DNA from: Stutzerimonas stutzeri
GTDB lineage: Bacteria > Pseudomonadota > Gammaproteobacteria > Pseudomonadales > Pseudomonadaceae
Direction of reading: 5' to 3'
Length of the DNA: 64,000 bases
Assembly (NCBI RefSeq): GCF_038561965.1
Contig: NZ_CP139348.1
Coordinates: forward strand, 4,216,001-4,280,000
Shown here: in pieces, positions 8,758 through 17,676 of the stretch
Numbering within the stretch: position 1 is the first letter of the stretch
Layout: each line of letters opens with the position of its first letter
Notes under the pieces: model-generated
What the model saw: the letters and a program-made list of their open reading frames with translations, nothing else
Told to the model about the DNA's origin: nothing
The model's database searches: none
Made by a program: the position numbers and the translations under genes

Positions 8758-8767
8758 TGGCGCAGCG

Positions 8768-9040
8768 TCAGTTGACGGCGTCTTTGAGCATCTTGCCGGG
8801 CTTGAAGGCAACGGTATTGCTGGCCTTGATGGTCACTGGCTGCCCGGTTTGCGGGTTTTTCCCGGTGCGGGCACCGCGGTGGCGCTGAACAAAGGTGCCG
8901 AAACCAACCAGGGTGACACTGTCCTTGCGGTTCAGTGCATTGGTGATTTCATCCAGCACGGCGTTAAGTACGCGATTGGCCTGGTCCTTGGACAGATCGG
9001 CCTTCTCGGCAATGGCTGCGGCGAGTTCCGGTTTACGCAT
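8768..9040 (-). CDS. hupA: DNA-binding protein HU
   Basis: 90 residues from MRKPELAAAIAEKADLSKDQ, a complete HU/IHF-family protein. The signature VGFGTFVQRHRGARTGKNPQTG covers the beta-arm with its conserved RxGxNPxTG. The start at 9040 has GAGG about 6 nt upstream; the longer frame to 9085 is not needed. A nucleoid protein that bends DNA as a dimer. Pseudomonas carries two HU genes; the neighbouring rubredoxin reductase and glc genes identify this one as the PA5348-type hupA by gene order (from memory). Confidence 0.93.
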   Translation of the reverse strand: MRKPELAAAIAEKADLSKDQANRVLNAVLDEITNALNRKDSVTLVGFGTFVQRHRGARTGKNPQTGQPVTIKASNTVAFKPGKMLKDAVN

Positions 9041-9189
9041 GGGGAGCCTCTGAGACGTTTTTGTTGTTGTGTCCGTACTGTTCACAAGAACAGCGCTAAA
9101 GGCGCTGCAACAGCTCTAGGCTGGGGCAGACCCATGGAGAATGGCACGGCGCTAGCACCTGCGCCAGTCCCTCCGGACGCCTCGCGGGC

Positions 9190-10374
9190 TCAGCTGGGGG
9201 ACTTTAGCGACAGAATTTGCGGTAGTTCCGCCAGCACGGGAGGCAGCTGCTTGTTCAGTGCCAGTCGCTCCTGCACGGCCGCGCCGGTCAGCGCGTAGCC
9301 GAGCAGCTGACCGGAAGCGCCGTGATAGAGCGCTTTTACGTCATTACCCTGGACCTCTATGGTCCAGCTGCCGGCACTACCAACCGCAGGCAGCGAGACC
9401 ACTACCGGGCATGCCGGGGTCTTCACCGTGACCGGCATGGGGCCGTAGCTGACAAAGGTAGGATTGCCAAACAGGGTTTTAGCGAGGGCCCGCGCCCCGG
9501 CCATCAACGGCATCACATAGAGCAGGTTCAGCCCCTCCACTTCAGCACAATCACCCACGGCATAGATGTTGGCCGCCGAGGTCTGCAGCAAGCGATCAAC
9601 GACGATGCCGCGCGCCACATCAAGCCCCGCCCCGGCTGCCAGTTCGGTACGCGGACGCAGCCCGACGGCGCTGACCACCAGATCGCATGTCAGCCGGCTG
9701 CCGTCGGAGAGTTGTGCGTGCAAGCCGTCGGCGCCGCGCTCAAGGCGCTGCAACGTGCAACCGAGGTGGAAACGTGCGCCGATGCCCTCCAGGCCGTTTC
9801 TCACCGCCAGGGCTGCTTCCGCCGGCAACAGGCCGGGCATGACCTGCTCGCTGGGCGCGACCAAGTCCACTTCGTGACTGCCCAGCAGCAGGTCGTTGGC
9901 AAACTCGCAGCCGATCAGCCCGGCGCCGAGAATCAGCACTCGCGGCTTGCCGGCGACCGCCGCGCGAAAGCGGCCGTAATCATGCAGATCGTTGATGGGA
10001 AAAACCGCGTCGGCGGCGTCGCCTGCGACCGGCACCTGGATGGTCTGCGCGCCCCAGGCCAGCACCAGATCGCGGTAGGGCACCGGCTCGTCGCCGATCC
10101 ACACGCGCCGATTCGCCGGGTCGAGACGGGTGACGCGGGTATGGGTGCGAATCTCGGCATTCAGCTGCTCGGCCATGGCGCCGGCAGTGGCCATGCCCAG
10201 GTTCTCCGCGTTCTTGTTGGCGGCGAATCCGGTGGACAGCAGCGGCTTGGAATAGGAGCGCCCGTCATCGGCGGTGATCAGCAAAAGCGGTGTCTGGGTG
10301 TCCAGCTTGCGGAATTCCCGCGCCAGGTTGTAGCCGGCCAGGCCGGTGCCGATGATGACTACGGGTGCGCTCAC
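9190..10374 (-). CDS. rubB: Rubredoxin-NAD(+) reductase
   Basis: 394 residues, GTG start at 10374 with GGAGGA 7 nt upstream. A FAD/NAD-binding oxidoreductase: the N-terminal dinucleotide motif GTGLAGYNLAREF, a second one ILGAGLIGCEFANDL for NADH, and the FAD-contacting IYAVGDCAEVEG near the C-terminus. It passes electrons from NADH to rubredoxin, encoded 34 nt upstream (10409-10576), for alkane hydroxylases and oxidative-stress functions. A C-terminal domain of about 70 residues is typical of the pseudomonad enzyme. Confidence 0.93.
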   Translation of the reverse strand: MSAPVVIIGTGLAGYNLAREFRKLDTQTPLLLITADDGRSYSKPLLSTGFAANKNAENLGMATAGAMAEQLNAEIRTHTRVTRLDPANRRVWIGDEPVPYRDLVLAWGAQTIQVPVAGDAADAVFPINDLHDYGRFRAAVAGKPRVLILGAGLIGCEFANDLLLGSHEVDLVAPSEQVMPGLLPAEAALAVRNGLEGIGARFHLGCTLQRLERGADGLHAQLSDGSRLTCDLVVSAVGLRPRTELAAGAGLDVARGIVVDRLLQTSAANIYAVGDCAEVEGLNLLYVMPLMAGARALAKTLFGNPTFVSYGPMPVTVKTPACPVVVSLPAVGSAGSWTIEVQGNDVKALYHGASGQLLGYALTGAAVQERLALNKQLPPVLAELPQILSLKSPS

Positions 10375-10408
10375 GATCTTGTCCTCCAGAAAAGCGTTGC
10401 GAAAGGAA

Positions 10409-10576
10409 TCAGCCGATGGCGATCATTTCGAAGTCGAGCTTGCCGACGCCACAGTCCGGGCACATCCAGTCTTCCGGCACGTCTTCCCAAGCCGTCCCAG
10501 GCGCGATGCCCTCTTCCGGCACGCCCAGCGCTTCGTCATAGATATAGCCGCACACCACACATTGCCATTTCTTCAT
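10409..10576 (-). CDS. rubA: Rubredoxin
   Basis: A 55-residue gene found by translating the gap upstream of the reductase. It starts MKKWQCVVCGYIYDEALG and ends FEMIAIG. Both iron-ligating pairs are present: CVVCGY near the N-terminus and CPDCGVGK near the C-terminus, giving the Fe(Cys)4 centre. Between them is the usual acidic, aromatic core with GIAPGTAWEDVPEDWMCP. It is co-directional with rubB. P. aeruginosa has two adjacent rubredoxin genes here; only one is visible in this window. Confidence 0.95.
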   Translation of the reverse strand: MKKWQCVVCGYIYDEALGVPEEGIAPGTAWEDVPEDWMCPDCGVGKLDFEMIAIG

Positions 10577-10644
10577 CGCTAACCTCGATGCTCTGTCGAT
10601 TGCGACGCACGCTATACCAGAACGGCGCGCCGCACCAAACCCAC

Positions 10645-10674
10645 AAATGAAAACGGGCGGCCTAGGCCGCCCGT
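10645..10674 (-). terminator. Rho-independent terminator of the glc operon
   Basis: A perfect 22-bp palindrome (10653-10674, arms ACGGGCGGCC/GGCCGCCCGT) lies 16 nt past the glcA stop. On the minus strand it is followed by TTTTCATTTG, a good U-rich tail. Confidence 0.8.
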
Positions 10675-10690
10675 CGCGATACCGTCAGGC

Positions 10691-12394
10691 TCAGCCTGCG
10701 GTACCCGCCAGCGGATCGCTGATACCCAGTACGTAAAACCCGATCATGCCGATGGTGCCGGCAAGGATGAGGTAATACAGGGTCGGCAACATCGTCTTGC
10801 GCAGGGTGATCCCTTCGCGACCGAGCAGGCCGACCGTGGCCGACGCCGCCACCACGTTATGGATAGCGATCATGTTGCCCGCCGCAGCACCCACCGACTG
10901 CAGCGCCACCATCAGTGCACCGGACAGGCCCAGCAGGCCCGCGGTGTTGAACTGGAACTGCGACAGCATGAGGTTGGACACGGTGTTGGAGCCGGCGATG
11001 AAGGCACCCAGCCCACCGACCGCAGGTGCGAAGAACGGATAGACCCCGCCCACGCTATTGGCTACCAACTGCGCCATCGCCACCGGCATGGACACCAGAT
11101 CGGAGCCATTCACGCCGGAGTTGATCAGAATCCGCACCATCGGGATGGTGAAGATCAGCACGAAGCCCGCGCCGAGCAGAGTCTTGCTCGACTCGGAAAT
11201 CGCCGCGCCCAGCTCCTGCGCCTTCATGCGATGCAGGAAGAAGGTGATCAGCACCACGATGCAGAGAATCCCGCCAGGCAGGTACAGCGGCTCCAGCGTA
11301 CCGGAGACACCTGTCTCACCGAGGATGTCCTTCCAGCCGAAGCTGAGCGACATCAGCAGCGCCTTGAAGTCAGGGAATACCCGCGAGGCGACCAGCAGAC
11401 CGGCCAGCACCAGGTAAGGCGCCCAGGCCATCGGTACGGAGATCGGCGTCTTGCCAGCCACGTCCTCGATCTTCATCTCGATCTTGCCCATCCATTCGGA
11501 CGGCCATTCCTTCGCCGGGGCGAAATCCCAGGTGTCCTTGGGCAGCAGGAAGCCAGCCTTGGCAGCCGGTACGACGATGGCCAGACCGACCAGCGCACCG
11601 ATCATCGACGGGAATTCCGGACCGAGGAACACACCGGCCGCAGCGTACGGGATGACGAAGGCCAGACCGGTGAACACGGCGAACGGCGCAACCGCCAGAC
11701 CTTCGGTCCAGGATTTGTTGCGACCGAAGTAGCGGGTCATGATGCTGACCATGATCAGCGGCATGAGAATCCCGCACAGCGCATGGATGATCGCCACCCG
11801 CGAGAAGATCAGGTGGAAGAACACCTCCCAGTTACTGCCCACCGCAGCCAGCTGCTCGCTGATGCCGGTCTTGTCCAGACCCGCACCAACGCCCACCAGG
11901 ATCGGCGTACCCACCGCGCCGAAGGATACCGGCGTGGACTGCACCATCATCCCCATGACCACCGCCGCCAGCGCCGGGAAGCCCAGCGCCACCATCAGCG
12001 GCGCCGCCACCGCCGCTGGCGTGCCGAAGCCAGACGCACCCTCGATGAAGCAGCCGAACAGCCAGGCGACGATCAGCACCTGAACGCGACGGTCAGGACT
12101 GACATTGGAGAAGCCACGCCGAATCGAACTGATCCCCCCGGAATGTTTCAGCGTGTTGAGCAGCAGGATCGCACCGAAGATGATCCAGAGGATCGCCGCG
12201 GTGAGGATCAGGCCCTGCAAGGTGGACGCGATGACCCGGTTGAGGGTCATGTCCCAGGCCAGCAGGCCGATCAGCGCAGTGAGGACGAAAACCAGCGGCA
12301 TGGCGTACTTGGCCGGCCAGCGAAAGCCGATCAGCAGCACACCCGCCAGCACCAGCGGCACGAAGGCCAGGATGGACAGTAGTGTTTGACTCAT
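10691..12394 (-). CDS. glcA: Glycolate permease (L-lactate permease family)
   Basis: 567 residues from MSQTLLSILAFVPLVLAGVL, a polytopic inner-membrane protein of the LctP family. Family motifs include FGCFIEGASGFGTPAAVAAP and VQSTPVSFGAVGTPILVGVG. It is the last gene of glcDEFGBA, the same position as in E. coli, so glycolate with lactate cross-specificity is the likely substrate. Sequence alone does not separate GlcA from LldP; the operon context decides. A rho-independent terminator follows. Confidence 0.9.
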   Translation of the reverse strand: MSQTLLSILAFVPLVLAGVLLIGFRWPAKYAMPLVFVLTALIGLLAWDMTLNRVIASTLQGLILTAAILWIIFGAILLLNTLKHSGGISSIRRGFSNVSPDRRVQVLIVAWLFGCFIEGASGFGTPAAVAAPLMVALGFPALAAVVMGMMVQSTPVSFGAVGTPILVGVGAGLDKTGISEQLAAVGSNWEVFFHLIFSRVAIIHALCGILMPLIMVSIMTRYFGRNKSWTEGLAVAPFAVFTGLAFVIPYAAAGVFLGPEFPSMIGALVGLAIVVPAAKAGFLLPKDTWDFAPAKEWPSEWMGKIEMKIEDVAGKTPISVPMAWAPYLVLAGLLVASRVFPDFKALLMSLSFGWKDILGETGVSGTLEPLYLPGGILCIVVLITFFLHRMKAQELGAAISESSKTLLGAGFVLIFTIPMVRILINSGVNGSDLVSMPVAMAQLVANSVGGVYPFFAPAVGGLGAFIAGSNTVSNLMLSQFQFNTAGLLGLSGALMVALQSVGAAAGNMIAIHNVVAASATVGLLGREGITLRKTMLPTLYYLILAGTIGMIGFYVLGISDPLAGTAG

Positions 12395-12613
12395 TTGTTG
12401 GGTCCCTGTTTTTTTGTTGTGAACCGCTTCTAATGTGTCCGGGCATGCCCGGTGCTTCGCACGAAACGCCCCCACGCGGTGCGCTTCCCGACGGCCCGGC
12501 CGAAACCGTGCCGCTCATGCTCGAAAGCCCCGGACGCCAAATCGGCACCCTGGGGCTGCTGTCCTGCACCGCGTGCGCCCCGAACCTCCGGCAACACGCG
12601 GACTCCGCCCCTA

Positions 12614-14794
12614 TCAGGCCTGATTTGCCTTGTAACGCTGGCGCCACGCGTGCAGCAGCGGCTCGGTGTAACCCGCCGGCTGCTCACGGCCCTTGAACAC
12701 CAGATCCGACGCTGCCTGGAAGGCGATCGACTGAGTGTAGTCGCTGGACATGGCGCGATAGAGCGGATCGCCAGCATTTTGCTGATCGACCACCTTGGCC
12801 ATGCGCTCAAGCGTTTCCTGCACCTGCTCGCGGCTGACCACGCCGTGATGCAGCCAGTTGGCAATGTGCTGGCTGGAAATGCGCAGCGTCGCGCGGTCCT
12901 CCATCAGGCCGACGTTGTGAATGTCCGGCACCTTGGAGCAACCAACGCCCTGCTCCACCCAGCGCACCACGTAACCGAGGATGCCCTGGCAGTTGTTGTC
13001 CAGCTCCTGCTGCTTCTCTTCGGCGCTCCACTTGTCCTCGCTTACGACCGGAATGGTCAGCAGGTCGTTGAGCAGTTGATCGCGTTCGGCAGCCAGATCG
13101 ACCTTCTCCAGCTCGCTCTGCACGGCCTGCACGTTCACCTGGTGATAGTGCAACGCATGCAGGGTGGCGCCGGTCGGCGACGGAACCCAGGCGGTGTTTG
13201 CGCCGGATTTCGGATGGCCGATCTTCTGCTCGAGCATGGCCGCCATCAGGTCCGGCATGGCCCACATGCCCTTGCCGATCTGCGCCTTGCCGCGCAGGCC
13301 ACAGGCCAGGCCGACCAGCACGTTGTTGCGCTCGTAGGACTGAATCCACGGGGTGGATTTCATCTCGCCCTTGCGCATAACCGGGCCGGCTTCCATGCAG
13401 GTGTGCATCTCGTCGCCGGTACGGTCGAGAAAGCCCGTGTTGATGAACGCCACGCGGTGCTTGGCCGCGGCGATGCAGGCCTTGAGGTTGGCGCTGGTAC
13501 GGCGCTCCTCGTCCATGATGCCCATCTTCAAGGTGTACCGCGGCACGCCGATCAGGTCCTCGACGCGACCGAACAGCTCGTCGGCGAAGGCGACTTCCTT
13601 CGGCCCGTGCATCTTCGGCTTGACGATGTAGACGCTGCCGGTACGCGAGTTGCCCTTGCGCTTGAGGTCGTGCTTGGCGATCAGGCTGGTGAACACGCCA
13701 TCCATGATGCCTTCGGGAATCTCGCGGCCGTCTTCGAGCAGGATCGCCGGGTTGGTCATCAGGTGACCGACGTTGCGAATGAACAGCAGCGAACGCCCGT
13801 GCAGCTTCAGCTCACCGCCGTTCGGTGCGCTGTACTCGCGGTCCGGGTTCAGGCGGCGCACGAAGCTCGAGCCGCCCTTGGCCACTTCCTCGCTGAGGCT
13901 GCCCTGGGCGATGCCCAGCCAGTTGCGGTAGGCCAGCACCTTGTCGTCGGCATCCACCGCGGCGACTGAATCTTCGCAGTCGAGGATGGTGGAAACGGCG
14001 GACTCGACCAGCAGATCCTTCACGCCGGCAGCATCGGTCTGGCCGATCGGGCTGTTCGGGTCGATCTGGATTTCGATGTGCAGGCCGTTGTTCTTCAGCA
14101 GTACGGCTTTCGGCTCGACGGCTTCACCCTGGAAACCGACGAACTTCTCTGGCTGCGCCAGGCCGGTGACACTGCCGTTTTCCAGGGTGACCTTGAGCTG
14201 GCCATCCTGTACGCGGTAGGCGGTGGCGTCGGCGTGGCTGCCCTCGGCCAGCGGCGCGGCCTGGTCGAGGACGTTGCGTCCGTAGGCGATGACCTTGGCA
14301 CCACGGACTTCGTTGTAACCCGGGCCCTTCTGCGCGCCACCCTCTTCGCTGATGGCATCGGTGCCGTAGAGCGCGTCATACAGCGAGCCCCAGCGGGCGT
14401 TGGCGGCGTTCAGCGCGTAGCGCGCGTTCATGATCGGCACCACCAGCTGCGGGCCGGCCTGGGTGGCGATTTCGCTGTCGACGTTGGCGGTTTCGATCTT
14501 CACATCGCCCGGCACCGGCAGCAGGTAGCCGATGGATTCGAGGAAGGCGCGATAGGCGACCATGTCCTTGATCGGGCCGGGATTGGCTTTGTGCCAGGTA
14601 TCCAGCTCGACCTGCAGGCGATCACGCTCGGCGAGCAGTTCACGGTTCTTCGGCGCCAGGTCGTGGACCAGGGTGTCCAGGCCCTGCCAGAAGGCCGCGG
14701 CTTCAATACCGGTGCCCGGCAGGACTTCGTCCTCGATGAAACGCTGCAGATTGGCCGCCACTTGCAGGCGGCCCAGGGTTACACGCTCGGTCAT
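12614..14794 (-). CDS. glcB: Malate synthase G
   Basis: 726 residues from MTERVTLGRLQVAANLQRFI, with AAGGAGAAC before the ATG. Condenses glyoxylate with acetyl-CoA to malate, the outlet for glyoxylate made by GlcDEF. Recognisable segments: ILDCEDSVAAVDADDKVLAY, GRSLLFIRNVGHLMTNPAIL, the GVPRYTLKMGIMDEERRTSA block and the C-terminal FVFKGREQPAGYTEPLLHAW region. Length matches the G isoform (about 720) rather than isoform A (about 530). It follows glcG by 20 nt and precedes glcA. Confidence 0.97.
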   Translation of the reverse strand: MTERVTLGRLQVAANLQRFIEDEVLPGTGIEAAAFWQGLDTLVHDLAPKNRELLAERDRLQVELDTWHKANPGPIKDMVAYRAFLESIGYLLPVPGDVKIETANVDSEIATQAGPQLVVPIMNARYALNAANARWGSLYDALYGTDAISEEGGAQKGPGYNEVRGAKVIAYGRNVLDQAAPLAEGSHADATAYRVQDGQLKVTLENGSVTGLAQPEKFVGFQGEAVEPKAVLLKNNGLHIEIQIDPNSPIGQTDAAGVKDLLVESAVSTILDCEDSVAAVDADDKVLAYRNWLGIAQGSLSEEVAKGGSSFVRRLNPDREYSAPNGGELKLHGRSLLFIRNVGHLMTNPAILLEDGREIPEGIMDGVFTSLIAKHDLKRKGNSRTGSVYIVKPKMHGPKEVAFADELFGRVEDLIGVPRYTLKMGIMDEERRTSANLKACIAAAKHRVAFINTGFLDRTGDEMHTCMEAGPVMRKGEMKSTPWIQSYERNNVLVGLACGLRGKAQIGKGMWAMPDLMAAMLEQKIGHPKSGANTAWVPSPTGATLHALHYHQVNVQAVQSELEKVDLAAERDQLLNDLLTIPVVSEDKWSAEEKQQELDNNCQGILGYVVRWVEQGVGCSKVPDIHNVGLMEDRATLRISSQHIANWLHHGVVSREQVQETLERMAKVVDQQNAGDPLYRAMSSDYTQSIAFQAASDLVFKGREQPAGYTEPLLHAWRQRYKANQA

Positions 14795-14814
14795 CAGTCG
14801 TTCTCCTTTCTTGT

Positions 14815-15219
14815 TCAGTTGGCCAGGGCGGCAACGCCAGCCTTGGCGATCTGGGCGTCCTGCGCGGCGGTCACGCCGGAGACGCCGACCGAGCCGATCA
14901 CCTGGCCATCGACCACTACCGGCACGCCGCCTTCCAGCGAGCAAACCACCGGCGCGGAGAGGAAGGCGCTGCGGCCGCCGTTGACCATGTCTTCATAGCC
15001 CTTGGTTTCACGACGGCCGAGGGCCGAGCTGCGGGCCTTTTCGGTGGCGATGTAGGAGGCGATCGGCGCGCAGCCGTCCAGACGCTCCAGCGCCAGCGGA
15101 TGGCCACCGTCGTCGGCGACGACGATGGTCACGGCCCAGCCGTTGGCCTGCGCTTCGGCGCGGGCGGCAGCGAGGATGGTGGCGACTTCGGTCTGGCTCA
15201 GTACGGCTTTGCTTTTCAT
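14815..15219 (-). CDS. glcG: GlcG/HbpS-family protein of the glycolate operon
   Basis: 134 residues from MKSKAVLSQTEVATILAAAR, with AGGAAAATCGAG upstream. GlcG/HbpS family: VVADDGGHPLALERLDGCAP, ARSSALGRRETKG, and GGVPVVVDGQVIGSVGVSGV. Family members bind haem or small ligands; the role in glycolate metabolism is not established. It lies between glcF and glcB as in E. coli, but is separated from glcF by 171 bp that hold a REP-like palindrome. Confidence 0.9.
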   Translation of the reverse strand: MKSKAVLSQTEVATILAAARAEAQANGWAVTIVVADDGGHPLALERLDGCAPIASYIATEKARSSALGRRETKGYEDMVNGGRSAFLSAPVVCSLEGGVPVVVDGQVIGSVGVSGVTAAQDAQIAKAGVAALAN

Positions 15220-15313
15220 CTCGATTTTCCTGTTCTCATATATTCAAATTGTTCGTGTGGTGAGCGTTTGCGTGGGCTCATGCCCTGACGCGGCGCGCTC
15301 TATCCGTCCCGCA

Positions 15314-15377
15314 GGGTGGGTTTCAGCCCACCAGCACACGCGAGGCTTGGCTGCGAACGGTGGGCTGAAGCCCACCC
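15314..15377. repeat. REP-like 19-bp inverted repeat between glcF and glcG
   Basis: Arms GGGTGGGTTTCAGCCCACC (15314-15332) and GGTGGGCTGAAGCCCACCC (15359-15377) pair with one mismatch around 26 nt. Each arm is itself palindromic. It interrupts the otherwise tightly packed glc operon and may change mRNA stability or partly terminate transcription before glcGBA. It resembles the TAGGGTGGAT element at 5828-5912. Confidence 0.75.
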
Positions 15378-15390
15378 TACAGGGCTATGC

Positions 15391-16608
15391 CTACCCCATC
15401 GATTCCTCGACCACTTCGATCCAGTGCTTGACCGGCGTGCGGCCGGCACCGTCGAGGTGCGTCTGGCAGCCGATGTTGGCGGTGACGATCACTTCCGGCT
15501 TGCCGCTTTCCAACGCGTTGAGCTTGTTGTCGCGCAGCTGCATGGAAATTTCCGGCTGGGTGATCGAGTAACTGCCCGCCGAGCCACAGCACAGATGCGC
15601 ATCCGGCACGGCGGTGAGCTGGAAGCCCAGGCGGGCGAGCACGTCTTCGACCGCGCCGCCGAGCTTCTGTGCGTGCTGCAGTGTGCACGGACAATGGAAG
15701 GCCATGCGCTTGTCTGTGCGTACGTCCAGTTTTTCCAGCTCGGCGCTGCGCAGCACTTCGACAAGATCCTTGGCCAGCTCACTGACGCGCGCGGCCTTGG
15801 CGGCGTAGGCCGGGTCATCCTTGAGCAGATGGGCATATTCCTTGACGAAGGCACCGCAGCCGCTGGCGGTCTGCACGATGGCTTCGGCACCGGCCTCGAT
15901 GGCCGGCCACCAGGCATCGATGTTGCGCCGCGCGCGATCCAGTCCGGCATCCTGCGCATTGAGATGGTAATCCACCGCACCGCAGCAGCCAGCCTCGCGT
16001 GCCGGGCTGACGCTGATACCGAGGCGATCAAGCACCCGCGCGGCGGCAGCATTGGTGCTCGGCGACAGACTTGGCTGCACGCAACCTTCGAGCATCAGCA
16101 CGCGACGGCTGTGCATGACTTGCGGGCGCGGCTTGGCCGGGCGGACCTCGCGTGGCAGATGGCCCCTGAGCGAGGCAGGCATCAGCGGCTTCAGTGCATT
16201 GCCGGTGCCCAGCAGAGCCTTGAACAGTGCCGGACGCGGAATCACCGTGCGCAGGCCACCACGCATCAGGCGCTCGCCCAGCGGGCGCTGCACCTGCTGT
16301 TCGATGAAGTCACGGCCGATGTCCAGCAGGTTGTGGTACTTCACCCCCGACGGGCAGGTGGTTTCGCAGTTGCGGCAGGTCAGGCAGCGGTCCAGGTGCA
16401 GCTGGGTGCTCTCGGTCACCTCGCCGCCTTCGAACATCTGCTTCATCAGGTAGATGCGCCCGCGCGGCCCGTCCAGCTCGTCACCCAGCAGCTGGTAGGT
16501 CGGGCAGGTGGCATTGCAGAAACCGCAATGCACGCACGAGCGCAGAATGCTTTCGGCTTCTTCGGCGCGCGGCAGCTTCTTTGCGGCCTCACTCAAATTC
16601 GTTTGCAT
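15391..16608 (-). CDS. glcF: Glycolate oxidase iron-sulfur subunit
   Basis: 405 residues. Two ferredoxin-type clusters are visible: CVHCGFCNATCP at residues 25-36 and a second CLTCRNCETTCPSG. Two cysteine-rich CCG domains follow (GCCGAVDYHLNAQDAG and CCGSAGSYSITQPE). It carries electrons from GlcD/GlcE to the respiratory chain at the inner membrane. The ATG is 6 nt past the glcE stop, so the two are translationally close. Length matches E. coli GlcF (about 407). Confidence 0.96.
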   Translation of the reverse strand: MQTNLSEAAKKLPRAEEAESILRSCVHCGFCNATCPTYQLLGDELDGPRGRIYLMKQMFEGGEVTESTQLHLDRCLTCRNCETTCPSGVKYHNLLDIGRDFIEQQVQRPLGERLMRGGLRTVIPRPALFKALLGTGNALKPLMPASLRGHLPREVRPAKPRPQVMHSRRVLMLEGCVQPSLSPSTNAAAARVLDRLGISVSPAREAGCCGAVDYHLNAQDAGLDRARRNIDAWWPAIEAGAEAIVQTASGCGAFVKEYAHLLKDDPAYAAKAARVSELAKDLVEVLRSAELEKLDVRTDKRMAFHCPCTLQHAQKLGGAVEDVLARLGFQLTAVPDAHLCCGSAGSYSITQPEISMQLRDNKLNALESGKPEVIVTANIGCQTHLDGAGRTPVKHWIEVVEESMG

Positions 16609-16614
16609 ACGTCG

Positions 16615-17676
16615 TCAGACCTCGGAATACATGCGGCCGGGGTTGAAGATCCCCTGCGGATCGAGCGCGGCCTTGAGCTGGCGGTGATAGCGCAGCAGCG
16701 GTACGGAAAGCGGCTGGAACGGATTCGTCGTGGCACCAGCGGTAAAACAGGTGGCATGGCCGCCGACTTCGATGGCGATCCCACGGATGGTCACCGCGCC
16801 GGCATCGGACTTCAGCCAGCGCTGGGCACCGGCCCAGTCCACCAGCTGATCGCCTGGCAGCGCCAGCGGCGGCGTGTTGTTGGGCAGCGACAGGCGCCAC
16901 AGCGGGCGCGGGTCGGCGAAGAACGCCTGACGCTGTTCGCGCAGCTCGTTCCAGTAGCCCGCTTCGAGGTCCTCGCCACCGATGCGCTCGCGCGCCGCCC
17001 CGACCGAGCCTTCACCACCTTCCAGACGCAAGTGCAGCGCCTGGCCGTCATGGCTGGCGGCGCTGATCGGGATAGGCTGCTGACCCCATTCGGCGAGCTT
17101 GAGCAACGCCCGGTCGAGGTCGATCTCCAGCCGCAGGCTGGTGCACAGGCGCGGCTTGGGCAGCACCTTGAGCGAGACTTCGGTGAGCACGCCGAGGCAA
17201 CCGAAACTGCCGGCCATCAGGCGCGAGAGGTCGTAGCCGGCAACGTTCTTCATCACTTCGCCACCGAAGCGCAGGTGCTTGCCCTGGCCGGTGATGACCC
17301 GCGAGCCGAGCACGAAATCGCGCACCGAACCGCTCCACGGGCGGCGTGGCCCGGACAGCCCGGCGGCAATCATGCCGCCGACCGTAGCGCCGTCCGCGAA
17401 GTGCGGCGGCTCGCAAGGAAGCATCTGCCCCGCCGCATCCAGCGCGGCTTCCAGCTCCGCCAGCGGCGTGCCGGCGCGAACGGTAACGACCAATTCGGTG
17501 GGGTCGTAGGTGACGATGCCGCGGTGCTCGCGGGTATCGAGCAACACACCTTCGGCCTGCCGGCCGAGAAAGCTCTTGCTGCCGCTGCCCTGGATGCGCA
17601 GCGGCGTCTTGGCGACAAGCGCCTGGTTGACTTGGTCCAGCAACTGCGCGCTGGCGTCGTTGGTGATTACGGGCAT
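16615..17676 (-). CDS. glcE: Glycolate oxidase FAD-binding subunit GlcE
   Basis: 353 residues from MPVITNDASAQLLDQVNQAL. A short FAD-linked oxidase of the GlcD/GlcE group: ELVVTVRAGTPLAELEAALD, ATVGGMIAAGLSGPRRPWSG and FGGEVMKNVAGYDLSRLMAG. It works in complex with GlcD and GlcF. The ATG shares one base with the glcD stop (TGATG, position 17676), implying coupled translation. The longer frame to 17853 overlaps glcD and is not the gene. Confidence 0.95.
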   Translation of the reverse strand: MPVITNDASAQLLDQVNQALVAKTPLRIQGSGSKSFLGRQAEGVLLDTREHRGIVTYDPTELVVTVRAGTPLAELEAALDAAGQMLPCEPPHFADGATVGGMIAAGLSGPRRPWSGSVRDFVLGSRVITGQGKHLRFGGEVMKNVAGYDLSRLMAGSFGCLGVLTEVSLKVLPKPRLCTSLRLEIDLDRALLKLAEWGQQPIPISAASHDGQALHLRLEGGEGSVGAARERIGGEDLEAGYWNELREQRQAFFADPRPLWRLSLPNNTPPLALPGDQLVDWAGAQRWLKSDAGAVTIRGIAIEVGGHATCFTAGATTNPFQPLSVPLLRYHRQLKAALDPQGIFNPGRMYSEV

